Below, piece after piece: positions 8,406 through 9,318 of a stretch of DNA of 9,318 nt (the stretch's first letter is position 1; every line of letters starts with the position of its first letter). The translations under genes and the position numbers were made by a program. The DNA comes from an uncultured Lentisphaeria bacterium (GTDB taxonomy: Bacteria > Verrucomicrobiota > Lentisphaeria > Victivallales > Victivallaceae), in assembly GCA_903821255.1 (NCBI GenBank), contig CAIJKT010000060.1, forward strand, positions 1 through 9,318. The letters run 5' to 3'. Below the pieces are notes generated by a model. The model had not been told where the DNA came from. It saw nothing but the letters and a program-made list of their open reading frames with translations, and did not search any database.

Positions 8406-9233
8406 ATGAAAAATAAAACTGTTTTATTTGCCGTCTGCGCGGCCGGCATCATGCTCGGCAGCGCGGGGTTTGCCGCGGAGACCGCGATTACATCCGGCGG
8501 GGGAGTGGCAATGGTGCTCATTCCCGCCGGAGAATTCAAAATGGGCTCCGATAAAGGCAGGGAAGATGAAAAGCCAGTTCATCCGGTTAAAATTAATGCT
8601 TTTTACATGGACAAATATCTGGTGACTCAGCAGGAATTTGAACGGCTGATGAAATCCAATCCTTCAAAGCACCGCAAGCCGGAAAACCCGGTGGAGCAAT
8701 TGCGCTGGCCGGAGGCGGTCAAATACTGCAATGCCAGATCGGTTGAAGACGGTTTGGAGCCATGTTATGATTTGACCACCTGGAAATGCGATTTCTCAAA
8801 AAATGGCTACCGGCTGCCGACTGAAGCGGAATGGGAATATGCCAGCCGGGCCGGGTCCGGCAAGGAATATTTTTTCGGAGATGATCCGTCACCGTTGCAG
8901 TTGTATGCCTTCTACAATTTGAATTCCGGCAAAATGCCGCGTCCGGTGGGGAGAAAAAAAGCCAATCCGTGGGGACTCTACGATATGTATGGCAATCTCT
9001 GCCAGTGGTGCAATGATAACTATCTGCCGGATTATTACAAAAACAGTCCGCGGGATAATCCCGCAGGACCGGAAAAAAGCGACTTCAAAGTGCTGCGCGG
9101 CGGCTGCTGGAAATCCAAGCCGGAAGAGTGCCGCTCCGCCAGCAGGGCGAAGGAAAGCCCGGCATTTGCCGATGTATGTTTCGGGTATGACACCTACGGT
9201 TTCCGCTGCGTGCGGAAAGCTGCCGTTAAATAG
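8406..9233 (+). CDS. Secreted SUMF1/FGE-fold protein B
   Basis: This 275-residue protein has a signal peptide (MKNKTVLFAVCAAGIMLGSA, cleavage after GFAA near residue 24) and a single SUMF1-like domain, about residues 33-271. It carries MVLIPAGEFKMGSDKGREDE, NAFYMDKYLVTQQEF, GYRLPTEAEWEYASRAG, WGLYDMYGNLCQWCND, VLRGGCW and YDTYGFRCVR. It is clearly paralogous to the protein encoded at 2738; by eye more than half of the domain residues are the same. The position equal to the first copper cysteine of FGE is Ser237, while the second is kept as Cys242. An extra Cys234 sits where FGE has its active-site serine. The usual glutamate of the GNxxEW motif is Gln200. Formylglycine formation is therefore unlikely. 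Seven cysteines align with SUMF1-A. Placement beside the 6734 product mirrors SUMF1-A beside the 3589 product, suggesting that each SUMF1 protein partners with a module protein. Confidence 0.93.
   Translation: MKNKTVLFAVCAAGIMLGSAGFAAETAITSGGGVAMVLIPAGEFKMGSDKGREDEKPVHPVKINAFYMDKYLVTQQEFERLMKSNPSKHRKPENPVEQLRWPEAVKYCNARSVEDGLEPCYDLTTWKCDFSKNGYRLPTEAEWEYASRAGSGKEYFFGDDPSPLQLYAFYNLNSGKMPRPVGRKKANPWGLYDMYGNLCQWCNDNYLPDYYKNSPRDNPAGPEKSDFKVLRGGCWKSKPEECRSASRAKESPAFADVCFGYDTYGFRCVRKAAVK
8805..8843 (+). repeat. Paralog-derived DNA repeat, copy in SUMF1-B
   Basis: This is the second copy of the 39-base stretch at 3146-3184, differing at two third codon positions. The two copies lie about 5.7 kb apart in the same orientation. 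Recombination between them would remove the large module gene and most of the next gene and leave a hybrid SUMF1 gene. Confidence 0.8.
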
Positions 9234-9262
9234 TATTTAATTCTTAAAAATCTCAATATTGC

Positions 9263-9268
9263 AGGAAA
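9263..9268 (+). promoter_or_regulatory. Ribosome binding site of the last, cut gene
   Basis: AGGAAA lies six bases before the ATG at 9275. The 41 bases between the SUMF1-B stop and this ATG are AT-rich and show no GC-rich hairpin with a T tract, so read-through from upstream is possible. Confidence 0.6.
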
Positions 9269-9274
9269 CAGATT

Positions 9275-9318
9275 ATGTTGTTTCATACGTGGACTTTCGT
9301 CATTTTTTTCACCATCAC
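9275..9318 (+). CDS. Start of a probable MBOAT-family O-acyltransferase (AlgI-like), cut by the window end
   Basis: Only 14 codons plus two bases are present: MLFHTWTFVIFFTI. The opening MLF, a polar/aromatic stretch, then a hydrophobic membrane segment is the usual beginning of AlgI/DltB-like membrane-bound O-acyltransferases. In the PVC group these often start MLFH-T or MLFN-S. Such proteins move acyl groups across the membrane onto exported polysaccharides, usually with a partner SGNH-type or AlgJ/AlgX-like protein. A good ribosome binding site supports translation. If the call is right, the gene ties the cluster to modification of a surface polymer, or it may simply be the next unrelated operon. 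The identification rests on a very short stretch and could be wrong. Confidence 0.5.
   Translation, partial: MLFHTWTFVIFFTI

Overview
The window is one compact block of rightward genes. It has seven complete or near-complete coding regions plus the first codons of an eighth, and no gap between genes is longer than about 41 bases. The order is: ECF-type sigma factor (5' edge possibly cut), membrane-anchored FecR-domain protein, secreted protein of unknown function, secreted SUMF1/FGE-fold protein A, large secreted protein with a CBM9-like domain, a beta-propeller and a C-terminal module, secreted protein built mostly of a similar C-terminal module, secreted SUMF1/FGE-fold protein B, and the start of a probable MBOAT-type O-acyltransferase. 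Nearly every start has a purine-rich ribosome binding site. Two junctions are an overlap of 17 bases and a gap of 4 bases. I see no internal terminator or convincing promoter, so a single transcript is plausible. I see no tRNA, rRNA, CRISPR array, insertion sequence or phage gene.

The style suggests the Planctomycetes-Verrucomicrobia-Lentisphaerae group, and most likely Lentisphaerota or Kiritimatiellota relatives. The signs are a small sigma factor of the type common there, a FecR-like membrane protein beside it, many signal-peptide proteins, several SUMF1-fold proteins, and an MBOAT protein beginning MLFHTWTF. Base composition is moderately GC-rich. This assignment is inference from gene content only.

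The first two genes (10-1503) look like a regulatory pair: a sigma factor and a protein with a short cytoplasmic part, one membrane segment and an exported FecR domain. The remaining genes (1526-9233) each encode an exported protein. Their core is symmetric: SUMF1-A, large module protein, smaller module protein, SUMF1-B. The two SUMF1 proteins are clear paralogs. By eye, the two module proteins share a weakly similar beta-rich section followed by a helical tail. Neither SUMF1 protein has the full cysteine pair of a true formylglycine-generating enzyme, so a structural or binding role is more likely than sulfatase activation.

The working idea is a cell-envelope or extracellular system, possibly one that binds glycans. 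It would be controlled by its own sigma/FecR pair and continue downstream into a polymer O-acylation gene. No enzyme active site for polysaccharide cleavage is visible inside the window, so the substrate and function stay open.
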